Assembly: GCA_033064195.1 (NCBI GenBank)
Contig: JARBJD010000123.1
Span: forward strand, 1 to 64,000
DNA from: Blattamonas nauphoetae
Taxonomy: Eukaryota > Preaxostyla > Oxymonadida
DNA length: 64,000 bases
Direction: 5' to 3'
A program made the translations under genes and the position numbers. The stretch's first letter is position 1. Every line of letters starts with the position of its first letter. Below are positions 10,073 to 20,441 of this stretch, piece after piece. The notes under the pieces are model-generated. The model was not told the origin of the DNA. It saw only the letters and a list, made by a program, of their open reading frames with translations, and ran no database searches.

Positions 10073-10224
10073 CCACCATAGGACACGATAGGACAATTCT
10101 TAATCGGGCTCAAACCATAGGACATGGAAGGTATTTGACACCTTCACAATACTTGCGTCTCGTTTTCACAATAAAATCGAAGGAGGACAATTGTCCTGTC
10201 CTGTCCTATCGTGTCCTATGGTGG
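10073..10224. repeat. Perfect 23-bp inverted repeat with ~106-bp spacer
   Basis: The arm at 10073-10095 (CCACCATAGGACACGATAGG and on) is exactly complementary to 10202-10224; imperfect pairing extends a few bases outward. It contains the AGGACA hexamer found at the ends of element D. It could be a small MITE-like insertion, a hairpin, or part of element D's terminal structure. Confidence 0.6.
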
Positions 10225-10229
10225 CCCGA

Positions 10230-12406
10230 TCTGTCCTATCAAACCATCATTTTTGTCTTTTTCACCTCAACTCTGCTAAATGGCACTTTTGTCTCCGGAG
10301 ACTGAATCGGAGATGAGCCTTGCATGTTCTTTTCTCGTGATTATCTTCATATTTTACTCTCTCTTCTGTTTTAGACCGTGGATCTCATGATCGAGGTGTC
10401 TCCTGAATGAATCGAACTAAAAGGCTATTTCAGGAGATAAAGACCGTAGTCTGCTCTCACATTGTTTTCTTTTCTCTTATTTCTCTTGTTCTCAAGTTTC
10501 AATGCGAATAATACTCGTCATCAACGGACAAGCGTGAAGTGCTGAGGATCATGTGAGACGAACAAAACCACCTGTCAGTATCTTTTCTTGTTGTGTATTC
10601 CTCTTCTTAGCCTAATTCTCTTCTTCATACGAGGCCTGTTCAAATGAGAGTGGTGAAATCTGAACTGACTGAAACCAGTCATCACTCACAATCATTCATG
10701 ACTGACATAAACTGTACTGATGTCTGTTTTCTTCTGACGTCATTATTCTTTTATTTCTTTTTCGATATTGTCTTTATTGTCTCGATGTAGCTTCACTCAA
10801 TCAATTGGACAACAGATCAAAACGAACAAGTTTTGACTCTCTCCTTCATGGAAGAGTCCATTCCAGACGAAGAATCTGACGATCTATTCAATATTGAATT
10901 CAATAAGCCTGATGAGATTGGAACGAGAACACTTACGAGAAGAACGTCAAGTCATCTGAAGCAAGGATGGTAGTTGATGAAGAATAATTCGTTGAACAAG
11001 TTCAATATAACCTGGAAGGAGATGAATATGATCTTTAGAGGCAGAAAATAGGCGGAGGAACGAACAGTCCAGTTGATGGAGGGATCGAACTTGTCATTCC
11101 AGAAACAGAAGGAGCTGACTCCCATCTCCGCCTTGAAAACGGATACGATTAAACAGAAATCGAATGGAAATGCGAATTAGAATGCCTGATCAGGATAAAT
11201 AGTGATTTCAGATCCCGCCACCGAATCGACTTTCCTTATGACCAAGTTCTCCTTCTCTCGTATCAGTGTCAATGAACAACTGGAGCTGTTCATTCGAAAC
11301 TCAAATATCAGACGTGTTTGCTCGTTCACTCTTTTTTTTCAATCTCGAAGGCCAAATCATATTCATTCATCGTACCTCCACACGGATCGCAGTTTTTGGA
11401 AAAATCCCCGAAGCAACAACCAGATATAGATGAAATCTTCAATTTTTTCCTGTCACATCATGTTCAACGAGACGTCCATCTCCACCCTTGATCTCAACAA
11501 AGCATCGACCTCTCCAGTTCTTTGGCATCATGAATTCATCTGTTCTCACCTTAATTCTCATGCTGGATCCAGATACATCCAAACACTGTCACGATATCAT
11601 CCCTGAATGCTCCGAATGGATCAACGTCGCAAAGAGGAGAAAAGAGAATGAATCGAGTGGACTGAGTGAGAGAAAAGACACACGAAGATGAGAGACAAAC
11701 TCAAGGTGTATTCGAAAGACAAACTGAGACTGGGCACAAGCCAGATCGCGCACCTGTGAACAGCACGTATGCGCCCTTCTCTTCTTTCCTCTTCTTTCTC
11801 CAACCATCTTCTCTCTCTCTTTTCTCTCCCTCATCAGCCATCACGGTGAACTCCAGCGAGGATACATCGACGGTGTCGACCCAGGTCGAGGTCATGATCT
11901 GCCTGAATTCCGAACCTTGAAATGTTGTCCTAAATGCAGCTTATCGAAAACATGGTGCATATTTTCTCAATTCAATCAGAACCAGCTCCCCTCAACACTT
12001 ATACACGACGATAATCCTGATCCAACAGAGTTAAGCATGAAACCGAAGGAGATGGTGACGTCAGGTTTGCGAGCAATTCCGTTGTGATTGCTGATTACAG
12101 ATTGATGTGAGAATGCAGGACATTCAGTACGATGACTACGTTCCTTCGTTTCACGCGAGAAAAGATGACAACATCCATACAATCAGAAACGAACTGATTG
12201 TCAAAGAATCTGCGCTAACACGACGGGTGGAGAGGAGGATAGGGAGATAATGGATAGCATCGGCCATCAGTATGTCTGGGATGAAGTAGCAGCCGAGATG
12301 CGGAAGGTACGGTTGGCTGCTCTGATCTCTCTTGATCACCACCATTCCAGATTGTAGTTCATCAATTCCACATGAATGACGTTCTAGTTTCTCAATTTTG
12401 TGCGAT
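10230..12406 (+). pseudogene. Interior of element D, decayed coding remnants
   Basis: No long frame survives. On the plus strand, short coding-like pieces occur: MEESIPDEESDDLFNIEF from 10849, later EIEWKCELECLIRINSDF, and around 11850-12060 GYIDGVDPGRGHDLPEF followed by CCPKCSLSKTW, a zinc-knuckle-like CxxC. They may be remains of D's own transposase or of a captured gene; stops and frame changes separate them and no family is recognised. The stretch also holds short low-complexity runs near 11690-11840. Confidence 0.35.
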
Positions 12407-12408
12407 AC

Positions 12409-12640
12409 AGCTCGACTAGTTCTGAAATGCATTTTAATTTTTCAGAAATAGATTTTAATTATTCAGAAATGAACATAATTGTTCAGAAATGTACTTTAAT
12501 TTTTCAGAAATGAACATAATTGTTCAGAAATGAACAGAGATTGTTCAGAAATGAACAGTGATTCTTCCCAAATGAACAGTGATTTTTCTGAAATGAGTAC
12601 TAATTTTTCATAAATGAAGGATCAAAATGAGTTGTCCAGA
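12409..12640. repeat. Left subterminal array of copy A (~20-21 bp units)
   Basis: About ten units of TTCAGAAATGAACATAATTG type with variants follow the terminal repeat. The spacing is close to two helical turns, which suggests a ladder of transposase-binding sites. Confidence 0.7.
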
Positions 12641-12747
12641 TGCAATTTAGAAGCTATATTCAGGCTTCTGAAAAATGAAAAAAGGTTGATCGGACCCTTA
12701 AATTGTCTAAAAAAATTACGCGTAACCATTTCCAATTGTGACATCAG

Positions 12748-14272
12748 ATGATAAACGGAGAAGATTTTTCTGGAAAATCATCGCGAAATTTCATGGAACG
12801 CTCCTTTTCTCTCATCGATGATGAATCTGAGACTGACGAGTCTCAAAACTCATCGATCACCGAAAGACAAATACAATACCAATCTCTCAACGAATCGGAT
12901 GGATGGTTCTTTGGTGATGAAGTTGTTGATTGTGAATCTGGGATGGAAAGTCAGCAGGATGGGCTTCTCACAGGCGGATTCAGTCAGGATTTTATTCGAA
13001 CAAGTCTCAAACGATCGAAAGATGAACTTCGAAGACTCTTGCCAGAAAGAATTGAAACAGTTGATAGTGCAAGCCCACCTGAACCTCTTCTTCCACAAGA
13101 TCCTCATGAGTTTGTTGAACTACCAGCTCCTCAGAAGATGAAACGTGGTCGTCCAACTTCTCGTCCTGCCCCAAAGCCCCGACGATCATACACCATTCTC
13201 ACGCCTCGTGAACGCGAATTGGTCCTCGATGAAGTGAAGGAAGGGAAGAAGTACGATTTGATTGTCGAAAAGTGGAACATCTCGAAAGGAACAATCAACA
13301 ACATCGCATCTGGAAACTTCCTTCCAAACCTCGTGGGGAGCAGTCTATCGAAAAAATCACTCCAGAAATTTCACGATCAATGAATGATGCAATTCTTCAA
13401 AACCCACTTTGAAGGAGAAGAACTCAAAACTCTCGTCGAGGAGAATCATGGAACATTGGTTGCAGTGTCGACAATCAATGCTCACCTAACTTCACCAAAA
13501 ATGGTGGAACACGGGTGTACAAAGTTCACTGTGAAGAAAGTCGAACTGCTCCAACACGAACGCAATTCGGAGGAAACAAAGGACGCGAGACTCGACTATC
13601 TTCAGCGATACGCAACAACATTCTCTCAAGGTGGATTTGCTGTCACATCGACGAAACTTCCTTCAACAAGACTTCCAAAATCAAGGTCGTGCTCATCAGT
13701 CAGCGTTGCCTTCAACGAGTTCGTCGATTGCAAACTAATGCAATCACAGCGATCTCTGAAGCGTGGGGTGTTGTTCATGTGACGTGGGTTCAAGGAACTG
13801 TGTTCGCTCTGAATTCAACATTTCCTCTCTCACTTTTGAGTCCTTCAAAGAAGAACGAATGAAAGCTGCACACTGATTATGGACAATGTTGGCTTGCACA
13901 AGACGGATGAGGTGAAGAGCTCATCAGATCGAAAAATTACACAACTCTGTTACTCCACCAAATTCCTGAAAGCTGAATCCGATCGAGTACGTCTTTGGCA
14001 TGTGGAAGGTGGGAGTTCGATTCCTTCTCATGTCAGAACAGAGGATCAACTGCGGATTCATCTTTCGGAATCTTCAGTGCAATTCCTCATCGGAAGATCC
14101 GCTTCATCGATGTGTCTTCAGACTTCATCCAATTGTCGCTCGCCGAGGTGATTTGGCTCTCAATCAGTCACAAGAACAGTTCAACCGCGATTCGAACGGC
14201 CCACATGCTCCAAGTCCGCAAGCAATCATGCCACCAGACCACGGACCACGAGTGGAAGAACCTGAAGAATAA
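12748..14272 (+). pseudogene. Tc1/mariner-like transposase, copy A (broken)
   Basis: Starts MINGEDFSGKSSRNFMERSF and is nearly identical to copy B for about 190 residues, including the helix-turn-helix region (TPRERELVLDEVKEGKKYDLI, then SKGTINNIASG). The first frame stops at 13383 after a divergent tail. The remaining transposase is spread over different frames (13384-13782, 13515-13862, 13879-14151, 13995-14288), so several indels exist. DNVGLHKTDEV, containing the second catalytic Asp, is visible near 13880. The gene is clearly dead. Confidence 0.8.
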
Positions 14273-14379
14273 ACTGCTTCATCAATAATTCACCACACAA
14301 GAGTGTTTCCTTCGTTCTGTCAGTCTTTTCTAAAACGAGTGGTCTGTAATAAATCCGAAAAGAGATTGTTCAGCGAATA

Positions 14380-14572
14380 ACACTCATTTCCGAATAATCA
14401 TTGTTCATTTCAGAAAAATCACTGTTCATTTACGAATAATTCATGTTCATTTCTGAAAAATTAAAATTCATTTCTGAACAATCATGTTCATTTCTGAACA
14501 ATCAAAATACATTTCTGAACAATTATGTTCATTTCTGAATAATTAAAATGCAATTCAGAACTAGTCGAGCTG
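14380..14572. repeat. Right subterminal array of copy A
   Basis: Mirror image of the left array: repeated TGTTCATTTCTGAA units at ~20-21 bp spacing, ending in CTAGTCGAGCTG next to TA. Confidence 0.65.
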
Positions 14573-14963
14573 TATGTGATCCAAGAAATGTATTTCGACG
14601 AATCGTAATCTTGATCGGACCATATTACTATTCACAATCATGATTCAACCAAATTCACCCTTTTCAAGTTTGATTCGTCCAAAATGAACATAATATTGCA
14701 CTTTGAGTTTCAAACCACATTCAGTCACACTATACTACTTCATCTTCATGCTTTTTGAACAGATCTTTCTTATCGCCTAATTAAGCGCCAATTCCATCGG
14801 ACATCCTCATAGGACATGGGTTTTTGGAGGAGGACATGCCGACCCATGGTAAGACAGTTGGGAGTCGACTCGAGAATGACTTTGCCTTTGCCTTTTGAAC
14901 AGTTTGTGATGCCTTCTTCTTGACAACGGGCATTGGAGTTCGAAATGCATCGATTGAGCGATA

Positions 14964-15180
14964 CAGCTCGACTAGTTCTGAATTGCATTTTAATTATTCA
15001 GAAATGAACATAATTGTTCAGAAATGTATTTTGATTGTTCAGAAATGAACATGATTGTTCAGAAATGAATTTTAATTTTTCAGAAATGAACATGAATTAT
15101 TCGTAAATGAACAGTGATTTTTCTGAAATGAACAATGATTATTCGGAAATGAACAGTGATTGTTCAGAAATGAACGGCTC
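14964..15180. repeat. Left subterminal array of copy B
   Basis: Ten or so ~20-21 bp units of ATTCAGAAATGAACATAATTG type follow the terminal repeat. It is the counterpart of the right array of copy A in inverted orientation. Confidence 0.65.
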
Positions 15181-15271
15181 TTTTTCGGCTTTATTTTAGA
15201 CCACTCGTTTTAGAAAAGACTGACAGAACGAAGGGAAACACTCTTGTGTGGTGAATTATTGATGAAGCAGT

Positions 15272-16829
15272 TTATTCTTCAGGTTCTTCCACTCGTGGTC
15301 CTTGGTCTGGTGGCATGATTGCTTGCGGACTTGGAGCTTGTGGGCCGTTCGAATCGCGGTTGAACTGTTCTTGTGTTCGATTGAGAGCCAAATCACCTCG
15401 GCGAGCGACAATTGGATGAAGTCTGAGAGACACAAATCTGATGGCCGCGGATATCTTCCGATGAGGAATTGCACTGAGAGATTCCGAAAGATGAATCCGC
15501 AGTTGATCCTCTGTTCTGACATGAGAAGGAATCGAACTCCCACCTTTCCACATGCCAAAGACGTACTCGATCGGATTCAGCTCACAGGAATTTGGTGGAG
15601 TGAACAGAGTTGTGTAATTTTTCGATCTGATGAGCTCTTTCACCTCATCCGTTATGCAAGCCAACATTGTCCAGAATCAGTGTGCAGCTTTCATTCGTTC
15701 TTCTTTGAAGGGACTCAAAAAGTGAGAGGAGGAAATGTTGGAATTCAAGGGCAGACACAGTTCCTTGAACCCACGTCACATGAACAACACCCCACGCTTC
15801 AGAGATCGCTGTGATTGCAGTGAGATTTTCAGTTTGCAATCGACGAACTCGTTGAAGGCAACGCTGACCGATTGGAGCACGACCTTGATTTTGGAAGCAG
15901 GTCTTGTTGAAGGAAGTTTCGTCGATGTAGACAGCAAATCCACCTTGAGAGAATGTTGTTGCGTATCGCTGAAGATAGTCGAGTCTCGCGTCCTTTGTTT
16001 CCTCCGAATTGCGTTCGTGTTGGAGCAGCTCGACTTTCTTCACAGTGAACTTTGTACACCCGTGTTCCACCATTTTTGGTGAAGTTAGGTGAGCATTGAT
16101 TGTCGACACTGCAACCAATGTTCCATGATTCTCCTCGACGAGAGTTTTGAGTTCTTCTCCCTTCAAGAGTGGGTTTTGAAGAATTGCATCATTCATTGAT
16201 CGTGAAATTTCTGGAGTGATTTTTCGATAGACTGCTCCCCCACGAGGTTTGGGAGCAGGTTTTCCAGATGCGATGTTGTTGATTGTTCCTTTCGAGATGT
16301 TCCACTTTTCGACAATCAAATCGTACTTCTTCCCTTCCTTCACTTCATCGAGGACCAATTCGCGTTCACGAGGCGTGAGAATGGTGTATGATCGTCGGGG
16401 CTTTGGGGCAGGACGAGAAGTTGGACGACCACGTTTCATCTTCTGAGGAGCTGGTAGTTCAACAAACTCATGAGGATCTTGTGGAAGAAGAGGTTCAGGT
16501 GGGCTTGCACTATCAACTGTTTCAATTCTTTCTGGCAAGAGTCTTCGAAGTTCATCTTTCGATCGTTTGAGACTTGTTCGAATAAAATCCTGACTGAATC
16601 CGCCTGTGAGAAGCCCATCCTGCTGACTTTCCATCCCAGATTCACAATCAACAACTTCATCACCAAAGAACCATCCATCCGATTCGTTGAGAGATTGGTA
16701 TTGTATTTGTCTTTCGGTGATCGATGAGTTTTGAGACTCGTCAGTCTCAGATTCATCATCGATGAGAGAAAAGGAGCGTTCCATGAAATTTCGCGATGGT
16801 TTTCCAGAAAAATCTTCTCCGTTTATCAT
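15272..16829 (-). pseudogene. Tc1/mariner-like transposase, copy B (one frame change)
   Basis: The frame from 16829 to 15645 gives 394 residues: an acidic N-terminus, helix-turn-helix (TPRERELVLDEVKEGKK, SKGTINNIASG), first catalytic Asp in YIDETSFN, then GQRCLQRVRRLQTENLTAI, and second Asp in LILDNVGLH. Compared with copy A, two bases are missing just after GLH, so the frame shifts. The remainder (15667-15272) holds FTPPNSCELNPIEYVFGMWK with the third catalytic Glu. Using copy A's version of the junction, the Asp-Glu spacing is 34 residues, the DD34E signature of Tc1-like transposases. This copy is the less damaged of the two. Confidence 0.85.
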
Positions 16830-16959
16830 CTGATGTCACATTCGAAAATGGTTACGCGTAATTTTTTGAGACAATTTAAGGGTCCGATCAACCTTTTTTC
16901 ATTGTTCAGAAGACTGAATATGGTTACGAAATTGCATTTGGACAACTCATTTTGATCAT

Positions 16960-17113
16960 TCATTTCTGAAAAATTAGTGTTCATTTCAGAAAAATCACTG
17001 TTCATTTGTGAAGAATCATTGTTCATTTCTGAACAATCTCTGTTCATTTCTGAACAATTATGTTCATTTCTGAAAAATTAAAGTACATTTCTGAAAAATT
17101 ATGTTCATTTCTG
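16960..17113. repeat. Right subterminal array of copy B (continues at 20376-20439)
   Basis: Repeated TTCATTTCTGAAMAAT units at ~20 bp spacing. The array is cut at 17114-17115 by the TA of element C and resumes after 20375 with CATTTCTGAATAATTAAAGT, showing that C landed inside it. Confidence 0.7.
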
Positions 17114-17518
17114 TAGGCATGGGCACCAGTCACTTGACTCAAGATTTTAGGACTGACTCATTTTGGCCCATGATTTTGGGGTTCAATGAGTGGATTGGTG
17201 ACATGATCGGTTATGTGGAAGCTCGAGCTAAAAATAGATTGTTTTCATTCATTTTAAAAAAGAAAACCAAAATAATCGTCGAGAATTGCATTCACGAACT
17301 TCTTCACTCTTCCTCATGAGAAAGTCATCACGATCGATTGTGTTGGCAACAACTCCGACATATTCATGTAAAAATAAATAAATAATAACTGGAGATGTAG
17401 TGAGATTTGTAATAGTGACATAAACATTGAAATCAATGGCCTGACAGCTTGTAAACAAGAGTATACAATCAGAGATATTTGAGACTCGGGCTTCTTAAGA
17501 GGTCCACGTTTTGTTCGT

Positions 17519-17989
17519 TCTCTTTCCTTCGTCCGCTCTCCTCACATCATCCACTCTCCTTCCTTCGTCCGCTCTCTTCACATCGTCCGCTCTCCTCACA
17601 TCATCCACTCTCCTTCCTTCGTCCGCTCTCTTCACATCGTCCGCTCTCCTCACATCATCCACTCTCCTTCCTTCGTCCGCTCTCTTCACATCGTCCGCTC
17701 TCCTCACATCATCCACTCTCCTTCCTTCGTCCGCTCTCTTCACATCGTCCGCTCTCCTCACATCATCCACTCTCCTTCCTTCGTCCGCTCTCTTCACATC
17801 GTCCGCTCTCCTCACATCATCCACTCTCCTTCCTTCGTCCGCTCTCTTCACATCGTCCGCTCTCCTCACATCATCCACTCTCCTTCCTTCGTCCGCTCTC
17901 TTCACATCGTCCGCTCTCCTCACATTGTTCGCTTTCCTCACATCGTCCGCTCTTATTCCTTTGTCCGCTCTTATTCATTTGTCCGCTCT
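17519..17989. repeat. 54-bp minisatellite (three 18-bp subunits per unit)
   Basis: About seven near-identical 54-bp units built from 18-bp variants such as TTCGTCCGCTCTCTTCACA, then TCGTCCGCTCTCCTCACA and a CATCATCCACTCTCC form. The last ~60 bp are degenerate. Because the period is divisible by three and contains no stop, frames on both strands stay open (for example serine/leucine-rich ones on the plus strand), but none has a plausible product. Confidence 0.9.
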
Positions 17990-18002
17990 GCCTGGCGAGT
18001 CG

Positions 18003-18982
18003 CGAGATGAACATTGTTCGAACTTGGGTGTCTGTGTGTACTCTCACTATTTCCTCATCTGAAGCAATCGTATTCACCGTCCTCGGGATAAAATTCAACA
18101 CAGTCTCTGTCACGCCCTCCCGCACGCACCATCAAGATGTTTCTCCGCTGAACATTCGAGCGATGTTTCTGTCGTCCTTCCGCATGGTTGATGAGTTGAC
18201 CCCGCACGCGTCGAAAAGAGCCTGCATCTTTTCGGAAGTGACCCAAAAACACGGTGAAGCAGTCCGGATCACGTGCCTTGAGCATATCGCCTGTGTATTT
18301 CATGGGTGAGACCATATCGGAGAGGAAGGACAACAATTTTGGAACATGAATTCGAACTGCGCGTACCCACGCGGAACAGCAAGATGTCATCAAAACAGGC
18401 TGAGCTCCTGTCCCCACATGCTCCAAAAATTCCGCTGCTTCGGTGAGAGATGTTGTATCGGCACCGAGGGACACCTCAACCATGTCCGAGAATCCACACT
18501 TCAGACAGGCATTTCGCAAATGATGCTGCGACGCAGGGAACTGTCCGAAGACAGCTGGGGCAAAGTGGCAATCATAGGACGATCCTTTTGATGGAGATAG
18601 CGTGCAACATCGAAGATCATCGACGGCATTCAGATCCAGCCAAAACGACACCGAGTCGTGCATCTTCTGCAATGAATGATTTTTCCTGGTTTATCTGGCT
18701 ATATCTTTGATGGATCTTGCTCAGAGCCTCCATTGGACAATCATTGGCACAAGGAACCTTGTGTCGAACAATCGCATCGTATCGGCAGTTCTTCTGGCAG
18801 AAATTACATCCAATCAATTTGGACTCATCAATACAGCATTTGTGGTCCGTTCGAGTGATGACCTTTCGCAGACAGTTCGTCATACATGGACGGGCAACAC
18901 ATCCTTCACACACATCTGAGATGGAGTACTTCTTCTTGTTGCAACGATTGCATTCTGATTTGAAGACAACAATTTCCGGCAC
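18003..18982 (-). pseudogene. [FeFe]-hydrogenase, decayed partial gene inside element C
   Basis: From 18982 the first frame (to about 18640) has a cysteine-rich ferredoxin region: CNRCNKKKYSISDVCEGC, then CIDESKLIGCNFCQKNC and PCANDCPMEAL. A CRRCTTRC cluster follows in another frame. The 18672-18055 frame contains FAPAVFGQF, VEVSLGADTTSLTEAAEF and the H-cluster motif TSCCSAWV, then HVPKLLSFLSDMVSPM, as in [FeFe]-hydrogenases with two N-terminal 4Fe-4S clusters (group B-like). After VFLG the frame changes again (EKMQALFDACGVNSS). The later H-cluster cysteine motifs are absent and the copy ends at the minisatellite. At least three frame changes make it a pseudogene. A working copy presumably exists elsewhere in the genome. 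Confidence 0.85.
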
Positions 18983-18989
18983 GTTTGAT

Positions 18990-20359
18990 TTCAGAGGTCG
19001 AGTTTATGCTTCCTCCGAAAATCCAGGAAGCGTGTTTTCATCTTGCCCTTCCTCTTTTCAAATGAATCCAATCATTGTTATAAGCCGCTTCGGAATAAGG
19101 AACTGTTCAAAATGATCATAAACATAAAGAAAGCAAGCCATACCTTCCTCCACAGAGACAGAAGTGATCGCCATTTGATGTCCGACTTCTCGTCTGAGAT
19201 TGGTGCGGGTTGGGAGTGGCAAGAAACATTGCCAATTCGGATAGCAGCCCCTCGTTCATGCAAGTCAGGGCAGTCAACGTCAGTGTAGGAGCAGGAGTTG
19301 ATGGATTCGGTGAATGTTAATTCTCTGAATATGAGAAGACCTGCGGTGTGTCATGCTTCCCATAAGATTACTCGCATTCTTTGTGAGATTGGAGTTGGTT
19401 GGGCAGCAGGATAATCGTTGTTTGATGTTTTGTTCAGTGAATCACTAAATTTCTTCGAAAGGGAAGATAAATGAAAATAGAATCAATGAATGAATAGAAA
19501 AAAGTCAAAAATCAAAGACAAGCAAGGAAAGAATGGAATGAACAGGAATCTCTGAGGAGAAACCGTGAATATCAAACCGAATGTGACATTGAAGAAGAGA
19601 ACGACATGAAACAAGACAAAAAAGGGGAGAGAAACAAAGAAAAATGAAGAAATCCAGAAGAAAAAACATTCTAGAGCACATTTTTGTTGGGAGATTACGA
19701 TATATCGTCAGTAGTCACAGGTGAGACAGTGCTCAGTTTTGTTGGTCTAGAAGAGAGACTGATGACGTGATTTGAAGATATAACGATGAAATCAGATCAA
19801 TTGTTCATACGGAGATACTTAACCACAATGATACCCTTATTTTCTACATCCATAATCTGTGGGGGTGTTCTGCACCTGAAGGTCAAAATCAGTTACCTTT
19901 TGTCTAATAGAGTGGAAAAGAAAGGAAAATCATAATTGAAACCTTGTCGATTCACGCGCTGAGTTACAGGTGAAAAGATGATCGGTCAGTCAAGTCAGTC
20001 TGGTGACTATTTGCATGATTGCATGGGCGGATCAGTGACTCAAAGTGACTCCCGACAAAAGTATGGGGTGTGGTGATGACTTGTGGCTAAATTCGTTTGA
20101 TTTATCTGAAAATGAGTTTATCTTTCAGAAATAGTGTGAAATGTGAAAGATAAACGAAAAAATCAATGGAGAGTGATGGGTGACGATTGATGAGAATTTG
20201 AGGATGAAAAACCAGGAAAACAAGTTGATGATCAATGCTGCTGTGATGTTCGATTAGAATAGGGGCATTTTGGGTCTTGATTCCTCACATTTCGGACTTC
20301 TGGGGGTGAGTCACTGACTCGATTTTTTTCGGTGACTGGACTCAATGATTCTGGACTGC
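18990..20359. other. Remainder of element C, no recognisable gene
   Basis: Short frames only. One minus-strand frame near 19078-19263 (AAIRIGNVSCHSQPAP) is coding-like but not identified; it could be a further captured exon. From about 19440 the sequence is A/G-rich and non-coding. GACTCA-type motifs cluster at 19990-20060 and 20300-20345. Confidence 0.5.
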
Positions 20360-20441
20360 CTGGTGCCCATGCCTACATTTCTGAATAATTAAAGTATATT
20401 TCTGAAAAATTACAATGCAATTCAGAACTAGTCGAGCTGTA

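Larger units (their letters stand above)
12409..14572 (+). mobile_element. Copy A: Tc1/mariner-like transposon nested in element D
   Basis: Ends CAGCTCGACTAGTTCTGAA (12409) and its reverse complement (ending 14572) are flanked by TA (12407-12408, 14573-14574). Inside each end lies an array of ~20-21 bp repeats of the TTCAGAAATGAACA type. A plus-strand transposase remnant fills the middle. Length is about 2.16 kb. Near-identity of its coding part to copy B implies recent activity of the family. Confidence 0.85.
9823..14849. mobile_element. Element D: TA-flanked DNA transposon with 19-bp terminal inverted repeats
   Basis: Left end CCATGGGTCGGCATGTCCT (9823-9841) is the perfect reverse complement of the right end (14831-14849). 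TA dinucleotides flank both sides (9821-9822 and 14850-14851), as for Tc1/mariner-type target duplication. The hexamer AGGACA recurs near both ends, often as CATAGGACA, and may be a subterminal binding site. The left arm is about 2.6 kb with a decayed coding stretch. The right arm is only about 0.25 kb, because copy A (12409-14572) is inserted near it. Without A the element is about 2.9 kb. It sits in frame inside an exon of the P-loop/SIM gene. No transposase family was recognised. Confidence 0.75.
17116..20373. mobile_element. Element C: TA-flanked transposon nested in copy B, carrying a hydrogenase fragment
   Basis: Left end GGCATGGGCACCAG (17116-17129) is the reverse complement of CTGGTGCCCATGCC (20360-20373). 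TA flanks both ends (17114-17115, 20374-20375), and the flanks join into the repeat array of copy B. GACTCA/GAGTCA motifs recur just inside both ends. Length is 3,258 bp. It contains a 54-bp minisatellite, an antisense-lying decayed [FeFe]-hydrogenase gene and about 1.3 kb without recognisable coding. No transposase was found, so it is probably non-autonomous. Confidence 0.75.
14964..20439 (-). mobile_element. Copy B: Tc1/mariner-like transposon, inverted relative to A, carrying element C
   Basis: Terminal repeats are the same as copy A (CAGCTCGACTAG at 14964, CTAGTCGAGCTG ending 20439), flanked by TA at 14962-14963 and 20440-20441. The right subterminal array is interrupted by element C (17116-20373). 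Without C and its TA the copy is about 2.2 kb, matching A. It sits in the same host exon as element D, 112 bp away. Both A and B have GCGA before the left TA and TGT after the right TA. Confidence 0.85.

Noticed and set aside
12409-12640. CRISPR or satellite interpretation of the ~20-bp repeats
   Set aside because: Repeats occur only inside transposon ends, in mirrored orientation at both ends, next to terminal inverted repeats and TA.
17519-17989. CRISPR-like array
   Set aside because: The units are contiguous, with no unique spacers, and the context is eukaryotic transposon DNA.
17479-18309. Serine/leucine-rich open frames on both strands over 17479-18309
   Set aside because: They are a by-product of the 54-bp repeat, which has no stop in several frames; no start context or conserved motif.
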